Below are positions 35,110 through 43,479 of a stretch of DNA of 59,801 bases, one piece after another. A program made the position numbers and the translations under genes. Below the pieces are notes generated by a model. That model saw only the letters and a list, made by a program, of their open reading frames with translations. It was not told the DNA's origin and searched no databases. How positions within the stretch are numbered: the first letter of the stretch is position 1; the number at the start of each line of letters is the position of its first letter. The stretch is from Candidatus Thorarchaeota archaeon (GTDB taxonomy: Archaea > Asgardarchaeota > Thorarchaeia > Thorarchaeales > Thorarchaeaceae): positions 1 to 59,801 of the forward strand of contig JAEORX010000003.1 of assembly GCA_016840685.1 (NCBI GenBank), given 5' to 3'.

Positions 35110-36238
35110 TGATATTGATACTCACCTTCAAGCACTCTATCAGAGTGGAAAAATTACCAGTTACATACACACGAGGTTGCCAACAGGCTCCCTAAAAACC
35201 GGGTGGGTTGAACAGGGACTTCTATCAAAAGGTACAAGGGGCAAATTACGTGACAAGGGGAATCAAGAATCCCTCGTTATTCCTGCCGATAGATTCACCA
35301 GACTTGCGAGAGACCGGGAGGAATGGGAAGGTGCGGCTATTGTTATTATTGGTTCAAAGGGACTTGCTACAAGTAAGTTCATTGCGATGGTTTTCGACCA
35401 AGCTGATTCTCAGTCTTTAGTTGCGTTCCAGACTCAGGGGGCTTCCCCAAATGAGATAATCACAATCTTACTTCAGAATGCTCTCGGAATTAAGAAACCG
35501 TTTCATTTCGAAGAACCCAATCTTGATTATATCGAACAACTAAGAATGGATTCAGCTGAAGGATTGGTGGGGGAAATGACAGCATTGTCTCTCCCCACAA
35601 ATTATGATAAAATCTCAAATTGGATTAAGGAGGTGTTGCTTAATCCATCATCTGAAAGTTATGAGATACAACATGGTAGTACCAATAGGATTCCAAAGTT
35701 CGCGGCTCTTGTCACGCGTTGGCTTGCAGGACTAGAACTCTTCAAAAGGACTTCCAATAGAATTGCAGCTCTCCTCTTTTTGGGTTCTACTTCATTGGAT
35801 GCTTGTTTCTGGGATGAACCACAGAGAAAAGCCGTTTATGTGACATTTTTGCAAAAAGATTTGATGTCACTGTCTGAAAAGTATCTCACAGCATTATGGC
35901 TAGTACCTGGTGAGAGTCTTACAAAGCCTCAACGCCATCGAGAGGTTACCGTAGGACCTCCGAAAGTAGCAGCTTCAAATGAGAAAATAGCCCCTCCAAA
36001 GAAACAGGATCTTGTTACCATTACAGATATTGAGTCAGTGCTAATAACTCTGACAAAACGAGTTGATTCACTTGAATCTATTTTGAATTCACTAAACACA
36101 GATTCTGATGTGGTCAGCGGAGACCGTGGAACAATGGACGTATTGCAGACTCGATTGGCAGAAAATATAGATAGAATTGAATCGATGGCAAAACGGTTGA
36201 TTGAGCTCGAGAGAAGGTTATCAAAAATACGATCATGA
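35102..36238 (+). CDS. hypothetical protein with C-terminal coiled coil
   Basis: 378 residues from ATG 35102, overlapping the previous stop and preceded by AGGGTGAT. No known domain is recognised in residues 1-280, which mix strands and helices (AAIVIIGSKGLATSKFIAMV). A Pro/Lys-rich linker (TVGPPKVAASNEKIAPPKKQ) leads to a coiled coil at about 300-378 (ESVLITLTKRVDSLESILNS). Translational coupling ties it to the vWA genes upstream. It may be a bridging subunit of their complex. Confidence 0.65.
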   Translation: MGNDIDTHLQALYQSGKITSYIHTRLPTGSLKTGWVEQGLLSKGTRGKLRDKGNQESLVIPADRFTRLARDREEWEGAAIVIIGSKGLATSKFIAMVFDQADSQSLVAFQTQGASPNEIITILLQNALGIKKPFHFEEPNLDYIEQLRMDSAEGLVGEMTALSLPTNYDKISNWIKEVLLNPSSESYEIQHGSTNRIPKFAALVTRWLAGLELFKRTSNRIAALLFLGSTSLDACFWDEPQRKAVYVTFLQKDLMSLSEKYLTALWLVPGESLTKPQRHREVTVGPPKVAASNEKIAPPKKQDLVTITDIESVLITLTKRVDSLESILNSLNTDSDVVSGDRGTMDVLQTRLAENIDRIESMAKRLIELERRLSKIRS

Positions 36239-36256
36239 GATGGATGTGTTTCATGA

Positions 36257-36490
36257 ATGAAAGGTGGGAACAAATTTACACGGGAAATTAAAGATCTGGA
36301 AAAGAAAATCGTAAGCCTCGAGCAGAGTATCATTACTAAAGATGATTCTTCGTTCGTATCATCTCTGCTAACAAAAATGAACGCTGTTCAAGCATTGATT
36401 GACCAAATCGAGATCGAACTCGACAAATTAGAAATGAGAGTATCAGCAATAGAGCACATGGACTTTAGATTTAGGACAGGTGGTCAGTAG
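36257..36490 (+). CDS. small coiled-coil protein
   Basis: 77 residues, almost entirely coiled coil (REIKDLEKKIVSLEQSIITK and IDQIEIELDKLEMRVSAIEH). It follows the larger coiled-coil gene by 18 bases on the same strand and could pair with it. No clear ribosome site. Its end overlaps the convergent 885-residue gene by 20 bases. Confidence 0.55.
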   Translation: MKGGNKFTREIKDLEKKIVSLEQSIITKDDSSFVSSLLTKMNAVQALIDQIEIELDKLEMRVSAIEHMDFRFRTGGQ

Positions 36491-39128
36491 AACCTTTCAT
36501 CACACTGTCTATTAGGTTCATTAAATACCCCTCAAAAACTGGTCCGGAAAAGACCTCTATTGGTAGAACCTTGGTATTCAATCCTTTTAACAATCTCAGG
36601 TTACCCTTCATGTTTCCATTATCTCCTAGAGTGAGAATATCCAATCGATACCTATCATGTTCAGCGATTGCTCTTAGAAATGAGAGATGTTCCTCATCAT
36701 ATACACCAACACTGCTACCCAGAACAATGGCTATTGTTGGTCTGTCTTCACCAAAATCTTCCAGATACTCCGCAATTGAACGATAAACAGATGCCATATT
36801 CTCGTGGCTGTCTAAATCTTCAACAGTGTCTAAAATCGAATAAATCAACGAGATCAAGACCTCTTCAGACCGTAGGTCTTCAAAGAATTCGATGTATGGT
36901 TGAACCTCTTTCCCTCGTTGAATCGAGAACTTGTCAGACCTCTCTCCAAAGGTTACTAAAGCAAGTCGTCCCTCAGTCTGATTATATAACAATTCATTGA
37001 TTAGCAAAAGTGAAGATAAAGCTGCAATTTGTGATCGAGATGTATTCTTTCGAAGTCCATTGAGAAACGTTTGGAGTTCTGGAACCCTATCACTTAGGCT
37101 TTTAAGACGGTTTCTAATAGCTGTCGGAGTTTTCAAGATCACATCTTTGGTTCTCATCTTCTGTCCCTTTGAGATACAGAGAATTATGTTGAGTTCATTG
37201 AAGGCTTGTTCAGGTCTGAAATACGATTTTTCCCTCGTAAGTCTACCTACCTGTCCTGAGAGAAGATGTGGTCGGGAGCTTTCCAAGCATAGAATCACTG
37301 CACTATCCTCTGTTCCAACACTCAAGTGAGTATCTAAGCCTACGAGAACACCATCCACTGACTGTTGTATCTCCTTTTCGTGTAAATGCATGAATGAGGC
37401 TAGTTCCGCATTGTCATGATCTTGCGGTGTATTGTATGATAGAACCGCTTCTGACAAGTCTATGATTTCATCTTCGTACTTTACGAGATTGACCACGGAT
37501 GAAGTACGAAAACCAAAGAGTGATGCATCCTTTTCGGAAACCACTAGAGACCGTTCACCACATCTTGCATGTTGCTTTAATTGACCCGTAGCCCATCTTC
37601 CGGTACTTGAGTCAAGAGCAAGGACAAAATCTCCTGATTCAACTTCAAGTGCGGTCATGTCCTGTTCGCACATGAAGAAAATCCCTGGATCGGATTTTGC
37701 TATCTCAACACCAAAATGCAGTGCGGAGAGTATATCTTTAGGGTTCTTTACTTGTAGGCAGGTAAGTAGAGCTTGGTTAAATCGAGTCAGATGTGCTGGG
37801 GAACCAAAGATTGGTCCATCTAGTTTTGCATTAGCTCGAACAAGAGTGTCCAATAGAACTCCATCGCGTTCTATAAGACTGTCTGTAAATGCTTGTCTCC
37901 ATCCTGAGATCATAACGGATCCGTTCTTCTCTAGTAAGACTGCCAGGCATGTTGCTTTTGGAGATGTGGGGCTCTTTAATGTCAGGACTGCGCTATCAAG
38001 ATGGACTTTTCCCCCATAGCTATCAATCATATAGTCAATTGATGAAATACCTAGTATTTTTCGGGCATCCAAGAGTTGGAGAATCCTTGCAAGCTCATTC
38101 ATGGCCGCCTTTCCAAGGCTCTCCTCAGCCATCACTGAAGTGCTGTTCTCCTCATAAGCGAAAAAGCCTGGTCGCGGCTGAAGTAGGGAGAGCATATTTC
38201 CACCGAGTATTCTTTGAACTTCCTCTGGTTCAGCAGCTAGATTTCTACTCAGGATATAGCTAAAGACTTCAGATATACTGTCACCAAACTGCGTTTCAGG
38301 GTATGCTGAACCAAACATTAATCGTCTTGACCAATTAGCATCACTTTGTTTTCTCCTCATATGGCGAATCAGGGTTGATAAAGAAGAAATAGTCGCTCCT
38401 GATGTCAAGACTTTACTTCCTGGGACGTCAAGGAGTTTTGTAATTTCCTTGCCCCACTGTTTGTGGTTCTTTGCACTAAGTACAAGATTAGGTGTTTTTA
38501 GTCCAGCCTGTTTGAGAAGAACAAGCCACTCAAGAAGAGGATCTAATTCTGATGAGGGCTCAAGTTCAATGAATACTGGTTTCCCACCTTTTATGTAATC
38601 CAATAGGTCCTTCCTGTTCGAGCCCTTTAAGATGTGGTGAAGATCCTCTGCTCTCAGTATGCACCCCCATCCTTGCTCAGTTCGACGGTCTAATCTCATG
38701 TCCTGAAGATGGTATAACCTCGGGCTATAAGGGGGAACGGTTGACCATCTGAAAATAGATTCAGCATTTGCCTTTTGTTGAAGCGCTGGGAGTTTTGTTC
38801 CCCCTAAGCTAATGAGAGGTTTGACTACAAGATAATCAGCAACCCAGCTTGTCTGGGAAGATGATGCAGTTCCGTGATAAAACTCGCTCAGCAGTCGAGG
38901 TTTCTTAAGGTAGTCATAAACTCTCCTAGGCAGATATCTAAAGGCTCCTGGATATCTCATGGCGAAATCATATAGTTGATGCTCAACCTGGCCATAATAC
39001 GAAAATACTCGTTCTGGGTCAAATGCTCTAATGCTTTTTCCAGCACGCACAATACCCAAGTAGTTGGAGCTGTCAACGACAATAAAGCGATGAATCTCAT
39101 TAGCCTCAATGTCCTCAACAACTATCAT
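36471..39128 (-). CDS. metal-site-dead amidohydrolase fused to double-psi-barrel and vWA-like domains
   Basis: 885 residues. Residues 1-450 follow the amidohydrolase protein encoded divergently at 39276: EVFSYILSRNLAAEPEEVQR plus ILGGNMLSLLQ here against DVILYLLSRDFPGTLADAQR plus VLAGNALSLVQ there. Every metal position is lost: VDSSNYLG in place of VDAHHHMG, VLSAKNHK for ILAHCGM, FGSAYPE for FGTDFSF. Residues about 490-570 resemble a Cdc48-N-like double-psi barrel (DMTALEVESGDFVLALDS). Residues about 600-880 follow a vWA order (GVLVGLDTHLSVGTED, LALVTFGERSDK, PTIAIVLGSSVGVYDEEH) without a full MIDAS. A pseudo-enzyme scaffold is likely. Confidence 0.72.
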   Translation of the reverse strand: MIVVEDIEANEIHRFIVVDSSNYLGIVRAGKSIRAFDPERVFSYYGQVEHQLYDFAMRYPGAFRYLPRRVYDYLKKPRLLSEFYHGTASSSQTSWVADYLVVKPLISLGGTKLPALQQKANAESIFRWSTVPPYSPRLYHLQDMRLDRRTEQGWGCILRAEDLHHILKGSNRKDLLDYIKGGKPVFIELEPSSELDPLLEWLVLLKQAGLKTPNLVLSAKNHKQWGKEITKLLDVPGSKVLTSGATISSLSTLIRHMRRKQSDANWSRRLMFGSAYPETQFGDSISEVFSYILSRNLAAEPEEVQRILGGNMLSLLQPRPGFFAYEENSTSVMAEESLGKAAMNELARILQLLDARKILGISSIDYMIDSYGGKVHLDSAVLTLKSPTSPKATCLAVLLEKNGSVMISGWRQAFTDSLIERDGVLLDTLVRANAKLDGPIFGSPAHLTRFNQALLTCLQVKNPKDILSALHFGVEIAKSDPGIFFMCEQDMTALEVESGDFVLALDSSTGRWATGQLKQHARCGERSLVVSEKDASLFGFRTSSVVNLVKYEDEIIDLSEAVLSYNTPQDHDNAELASFMHLHEKEIQQSVDGVLVGLDTHLSVGTEDSAVILCLESSRPHLLSGQVGRLTREKSYFRPEQAFNELNIILCISKGQKMRTKDVILKTPTAIRNRLKSLSDRVPELQTFLNGLRKNTSRSQIAALSSLLLINELLYNQTEGRLALVTFGERSDKFSIQRGKEVQPYIEFFEDLRSEEVLISLIYSILDTVEDLDSHENMASVYRSIAEYLEDFGEDRPTIAIVLGSSVGVYDEEHLSFLRAIAEHDRYRLDILTLGDNGNMKGNLRLLKGLNTKVLPIEVFSGPVFEGYLMNLIDSVMKGSTDHLS

Positions 39129-39275
39129 TTCTTAGGTCTCCAGATTTGTCTATCAGGAGGTCTGCAGAAGTCGATATATGCCTAATGCTGATTTCTATGG
39201 AGCTAAGCGATGGACAACGACCAATGATTTATCACATATTTAGAATTACCATCAATTTGGAGGATATGATCGACC

Positions 39276-40784
39276 ATGCTCGTTATTCGAGCCGTTGAAG
39301 ACCTACCAAATCGAGGTATTAAGAAGGGAGATGAGTTTCAACTCTATATTGTGGATGCTCATCATCACATGGGCCGAGAGAAAGGACACAAAAATACGCC
39401 TTCTGGAGCCTACGATTTTTATGCGCAGCTTTGGTTTGAGATGCAAAAGAAGTCTGAAACTTTACTTAATGAAGAACACCTTTTGTTTGAACCCATTGGT
39501 CTGGCTGCACCTAAGCTGGCAACGAAACTCTTTCAGAGTAGACCTAATTGGGCTCGAGTAGATCATGGTTGGCTTGTTGACAGAACAATCGTTTTTCCAT
39601 ATACTGATGACTATTCTATTCCATCTTCCAAGGGGGAACCATCTTTTAAGGTGTCTAATGACAAAATATGGTCTTGGACAACCAGAGCACCCCACTCGTC
39701 TAGGTTGATTGGTTTTGCACGTGTCAATCCTCTAGACGGTTCTCTAGATGGTAATCTTATCGCAGTAAAGGAGTTGGATCGAAGTGTGTTCTCACTCGGC
39801 TTGAGAGGATTAAAACTACATCCTTTAGCTCAGCTCTTCGTGGATTCAATCGACAAGAACGAACCACGAGAGGTAGTGAAACGAGCAGGTGAGCTTGGAA
39901 TCCCAGTAATTTTTGATACTCGAAATATCCGAACAGTGGTAAGAATTAAACGACTTGTTGACTCGATGCGGAACGATCCCGATTGTGGTGCTGCCATCAA
40001 GGGACTACGAGTCATCTTGGCTCATTGTGGAATGACTCCGGGCGACTCTCGACTTTATGAGGCTCTGAAAGATCCACTAATATTTGCAGAAACATCCACG
40101 CTTCATGACAAAGATGTTCCTGTTTTATTTGAATCAGCTTATGAACGACTTGGCGCATCTCCGATTAACTGGTCTGAGAAGATACTCTTTGGTACTGATT
40201 TTAGTTTTCTATCAGTTCAAGCTATGGATGTGATTTTGTATCTATTATCGCGAGATTTTCCTGGAACACTGGCTGATGCTCAAAGAGTACTTGCTGGTAA
40301 TGCTCTCTCACTTGTTCAAAGCCCATATAGGACCACAATGGGCTCCTCAGAACCACCAATCGAACTTATCTGCAAGGATGAGTCCTTCACTATTCAACAT
40401 GACCTAGAAGATCAAATTATAAAATTACTAACTGGTGGAATATGGGATCTGGGATCACTTGATTTCATGATTCCTCCTCTTGGAACTTGGCCAGAACCAA
40501 GCTGCATCTCCAAGGGTGGGTTCAATGGTGTGGATATGGAATCTTATGTCCTCTCACTGAAATCAAAGGAGAAGTCCAAGGAGATGCATTTCTGGATTCG
40601 ACGACGTCCTGATAGCCTTCTCAGCTGCACAGTGTTATCAACACAAGGAATGACTCGCCTCGAAACTCTAGAGAATGCTTCTCAAAAACTCGGACAGGTC
40701 TTGCTAAAATCAATATCAGATCATTCTCAGACTTATCAATCATCACGTGAGATGGAGTCAGAAGTACTGAAGCTACTATCATGA
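39276..40784 (+). CDS. amidohydrolase-fold protein with extra C-terminal domain
   Basis: 502 residues from ATG 39276 (GGAGG 12 bases upstream). The TIM-barrel amidohydrolase_2 landmarks are VDAHHHMGR (His29-x-His31), GLKLHPL (Lys180, His182), VILAHCG (His250) and LFGTDFS (Asp308). The usual middle His after the fifth strand reads PVIFDT, with Asp214, so the metal site may be modified. Residues about 345-502 form an extra domain shared with the 885-residue paralogue (DLGSLDFMIPPLG; YVLSLKSKEK). Probable hydrolase; substrate unknown. Divergent from the paralogue and directly upstream of the intact vWA gene. Confidence 0.8.
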   Translation: MLVIRAVEDLPNRGIKKGDEFQLYIVDAHHHMGREKGHKNTPSGAYDFYAQLWFEMQKKSETLLNEEHLLFEPIGLAAPKLATKLFQSRPNWARVDHGWLVDRTIVFPYTDDYSIPSSKGEPSFKVSNDKIWSWTTRAPHSSRLIGFARVNPLDGSLDGNLIAVKELDRSVFSLGLRGLKLHPLAQLFVDSIDKNEPREVVKRAGELGIPVIFDTRNIRTVVRIKRLVDSMRNDPDCGAAIKGLRVILAHCGMTPGDSRLYEALKDPLIFAETSTLHDKDVPVLFESAYERLGASPINWSEKILFGTDFSFLSVQAMDVILYLLSRDFPGTLADAQRVLAGNALSLVQSPYRTTMGSSEPPIELICKDESFTIQHDLEDQIIKLLTGGIWDLGSLDFMIPPLGTWPEPSCISKGGFNGVDMESYVLSLKSKEKSKEMHFWIRRRPDSLLSCTVLSTQGMTRLETLENASQKLGQVLLKSISDHSQTYQSSREMESEVLKLLS

Positions 40785-40800
40785 CGCTGACTTACAATTC

Positions 40801-40807
40801 TTTATAA
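40801..40807 (+). promoter_or_regulatory. candidate TATA box before DPBB-vWA gene
   Basis: TTTATAA lies between the amidohydrolase stop (40784) and the DPBB-vWA gene. An archaeal TATA box places the transcript start some 25 bases on, near 40829, which is just after the GTG 40821 and just before the AGGAGGT at 40840-40846. This makes the GTG start less certain. Confidence 0.35.
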
Positions 40808-40820
40808 CCTCAAAACCGGA

Positions 40821-42143
40821 GTGTCTCCTAAAAGGACTCAGGAGGTAAATGCCATCACCAAGAAATTAACCTTGGAGATAATTGACGGTGGAGACCTGAG
40901 GGGCTTCGCTAACATTAATCCCAAAACAGCAAAGAAACTGGATGCTGATATTGGTTCAATCCTGATATTTGAGGATCCTCAGAGTAGCTTCTGGGGTGCG
41001 GCTGAAATTAGAAAGAGCACTGAAGTTGCAGAGAATACGATCGTCATCGACACATTGGTTCTTGAAGCGTCATTACTTATGGAAGGCGATGAAGTAGATG
41101 TCACTCTCTATGATGAAGATATGCTCGCTCTAGAATACGTTGAGTTTGGTATCAAGCCATTGACTGAAGATGCCAATACAGAAGACCTTGTGACAAGAGC
41201 CGCTGAGCGTGTTAAGTCACTCGAGAATATCATCGGTGGTCGACTAGTATATCCTGGGATGTCTTTCAACTGGCCTGAACTTGATGTCAAAGTGGAGATT
41301 ATCAACACAAAACCTGATCTTGCTGGAAAAAAGTTCGCCAAGTTGGCATTTGAGGCACTTCGTGAGCGTACTGGTTATCAGTTCAAAACTGTTGGTGTCG
41401 CAGCCCCCTTCAACGCTGTACTTTGCATAGACACAAGTGGCTCCATGAAGACCACTGACGTACCTGTGCAAGATATCGCCCATGCTCGTGAGGGTCTCAA
41501 GGACCTAGCTGGAGATAGTCCTGAGGTCCAAGCATTTCTTAATCGGTTTGAAGAAGGTAAGAATGTAAGTAGGGCGGAAGCTGCTGCAATGGCTGTTCTC
41601 CTCTATCTAGCCGAAAAAGTAGGTCGTGGTTATGGCGAAAAGGTGGGAGTGATTACATTTGAAAAAGAAGTAAGTGAGATGACTTTCCTTAACTCCGACA
41701 CCGGCGAGGTTCAACCATTTGTAGAATGTACTGGTAGGGAAAAAGCACTTGGTCTTCAAATCATCAGCACGCATGTCGTAGACAAGGTGGAGGAGGGAGG
41801 TACTCTTACAGACATGGGTACTGCCTTGGCTAAAGCACATCAGATTATGGAGGAGTTTGGTGATCCTGATAAACCAACGATGCTCATCATGCTGACCGAT
41901 GGGATGACGACTTCCGGACCTCCCCCACTCAAAGTTCTAAAAGAACGATTCACTGATAGAAGCAAACTTGTGATATACTCCATTGGTCTGGGAGAACGTA
42001 GTGAGATAGACGAGGAGCTTATGCTCGCAATTGCTCAATATGGCAACGGGAGTTATCGACATGTTGACAACATGCGAGATTTACTAGAGTGGTATGGCAA
42101 ACTTGCTGGTGAATTTGCAGTTGTCATCCGTGGTTCTGAATGA
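40821..42143 (+). CDS. Cdc48-N-like double-psi-barrel plus vWA protein
   Basis: 440 residues from GTG 40821. Residues about 14-105 match the Cdc48/VCP N-terminal double-psi barrel: GFANINPKTAKKLDADIGSI against GIARIDPxxxxKLGLxxGDx, then TIVIDTLVLEASLLMEGDEV. Residues 195-430 are a vWA domain with complete MIDAS CIDTSGSM (Asp204, Ser206, Ser208), GGTLTDMGTAL and MLTDGMTTSG. The true start is unsure: AGGAGGT at 40840-40846 is followed by ATG 40849, which is out of frame; one missing base there would make it the start. Cdc48-N barrels normally recruit adaptors to AAA+ ATPases. Confidence 0.82.
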   Translation: MSPKRTQEVNAITKKLTLEIIDGGDLRGFANINPKTAKKLDADIGSILIFEDPQSSFWGAAEIRKSTEVAENTIVIDTLVLEASLLMEGDEVDVTLYDEDMLALEYVEFGIKPLTEDANTEDLVTRAAERVKSLENIIGGRLVYPGMSFNWPELDVKVEIINTKPDLAGKKFAKLAFEALRERTGYQFKTVGVAAPFNAVLCIDTSGSMKTTDVPVQDIAHAREGLKDLAGDSPEVQAFLNRFEEGKNVSRAEAAAMAVLLYLAEKVGRGYGEKVGVITFEKEVSEMTFLNSDTGEVQPFVECTGREKALGLQIISTHVVDKVEEGGTLTDMGTALAKAHQIMEEFGDPDKPTMLIMLTDGMTTSGPPPLKVLKERFTDRSKLVIYSIGLGERSEIDEELMLAIAQYGNGSYRHVDNMRDLLEWYGKLAGEFAVVIRGSE

Positions 42144-42148
42144 GATAA

Positions 42149-43294
42149 TTAATCACGAGGTTCAAGAGCTTGAGTTAGACCCTTCAGAGTTTCCAGATCC
42201 ATTTCCTGAATCTGATCCTCTGGAATCCCTTCAAGCATCACTTCGGGAATACTAATCAGGAGCTCGGCCTTTTCTTCCCCAAACTTATCGATGAACTCTT
42301 GTAGTCTTGCGTCGACTTCTTCTTCTTCTTCAACTGCTTCTACTTCAACTTCAGGTTCGCTTTCAGCAGTAGATGAAAGCAGAGCCTCTAATTCCTCAAC
42401 ACTGAGGGTAGAAAGAGTTTCATCGCCCACTTCTTTTCTGACCTCTGAAGGCAGTCTTTCAATCAACTCGTCCTGTGCAGTTGCTTTCACCTTCTTTCGC
42501 ACTTTCTTTACCTTTCTAACCTTGACAGCCTTCTTCTTTGGTTTCTCTGAAGCTAGAGACACTTTCAACTTTTGGACAAGTTCTCTTGCAGAGGATGGTG
42601 TTAACCTTCTGAGATCCTCTGGTGGAAGTGTTTTTCGTAATTCTTCGGGCAACTCGCTAAGGATTGCTTCCACCTCGTCAGAAACTCCACCTGCTTTAGC
42701 TGCATCAACCCGTGCGGCTGCATCTCTAGAAAGCAGAATGGGAGCGCTTTCAAGTTCTTCAGCAAGTGATGTTATGTCAATCTCAATGTCAAATTTCTGA
42801 CTCCGCCAGTTCAAAAATCGATCAATTGCAGAGGGTTTCATTTTAAGGCTAATAAGGAATCGATTGATTTCCTCGTCAGTCATATCGGGGAAATCCCCGA
42901 CAAGTTTCTCCACAGCATCATCAGATATCCGCGCCCAAACTGGGCCATTTAGTAGCTTTGAGAGTCCTGCTGCACAATGTGACCTGACCCAGGTGTTGCT
43001 GTCCTTTAGTCCCTTTAATAGCTCTGGAACAGTTCTTGGTTGATGGTAAAATGCTAATGCTTGAGCGGCAGCAATTCGTACATCTGGTACTTCATCAGAG
43101 AGGGCCTTGACGATGTCGTTTACAACTACGGGGTCTGCCAAATCTATTGAAGCTATCAGTGCCCGTTCTCTTACAATGTCCGAAGAATCAGAGAACGCTT
43201 TGATCAGGGCATGCCGTTCTGTTTTGTCCTCTCTGGCAAGTCGTCCAACCTCATCTGTTTCGAATTCCAACAAAAGACTCCTTGTCTTTGCCAA
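42149..43294 (-). CDS. HEAT-repeat protein with Lys-rich and acidic linkers
   Basis: 381 residues from TTG 43294 with GGAGGAG upstream. Residues about 20-130 are HEAT repeats (ALIASIDLADPVVVNDIVKA, DEVPDVRIAAAQALAFYHQP, DSNTWVRSHCAAGLSKLLNG). Then come helical pairs with ELPEELRKTLPPEDLRRLTP, a very basic stretch (KPKKKAVKVRKVKKVRKKVK), an acidic stretch (EVEVEAVEEEEEVDARL) and a helical tail. It is convergent with the DPBB-vWA gene with a 5-base gap. Probably a scaffold, possibly nucleic-acid-binding through the basic part. Confidence 0.72.
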   Translation of the reverse strand: MAKTRSLLLEFETDEVGRLAREDKTERHALIKAFSDSSDIVRERALIASIDLADPVVVNDIVKALSDEVPDVRIAAAQALAFYHQPRTVPELLKGLKDSNTWVRSHCAAGLSKLLNGPVWARISDDAVEKLVGDFPDMTDEEINRFLISLKMKPSAIDRFLNWRSQKFDIEIDITSLAEELESAPILLSRDAAARVDAAKAGGVSDEVEAILSELPEELRKTLPPEDLRRLTPSSARELVQKLKVSLASEKPKKKAVKVRKVKKVRKKVKATAQDELIERLPSEVRKEVGDETLSTLSVEELEALLSSTAESEPEVEVEAVEEEEEVDARLQEFIDKFGEEKAELLISIPEVMLEGIPEDQIQEMDLETLKGLTQALEPRD

Positions 43295-43479
43295 GAGTAC
43301 TCCTCCGTGAGCGCTCAGTCTTGTTTTTACTGTAGTAGCATGCAGCTTACTATCTTAAGAGCCTTAGGTGGGCGAATACTGATGCTCCCTTATATCAGTT
43401 GGCACTACATATGCTAACTTTAGTAATCACCGGAGTAGATTTAGGCACGAAGTCGCATCGAGGGAAATAGGCGCCAAAG

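Noticed and set aside
32754-42143. Classical MoxR-vWA (BatA/CoxE-type) chaperone operon
   Set aside because: No AAA+ ATPase, Walker A motif or membrane-anchored BatA-like protein occurs among these genes.
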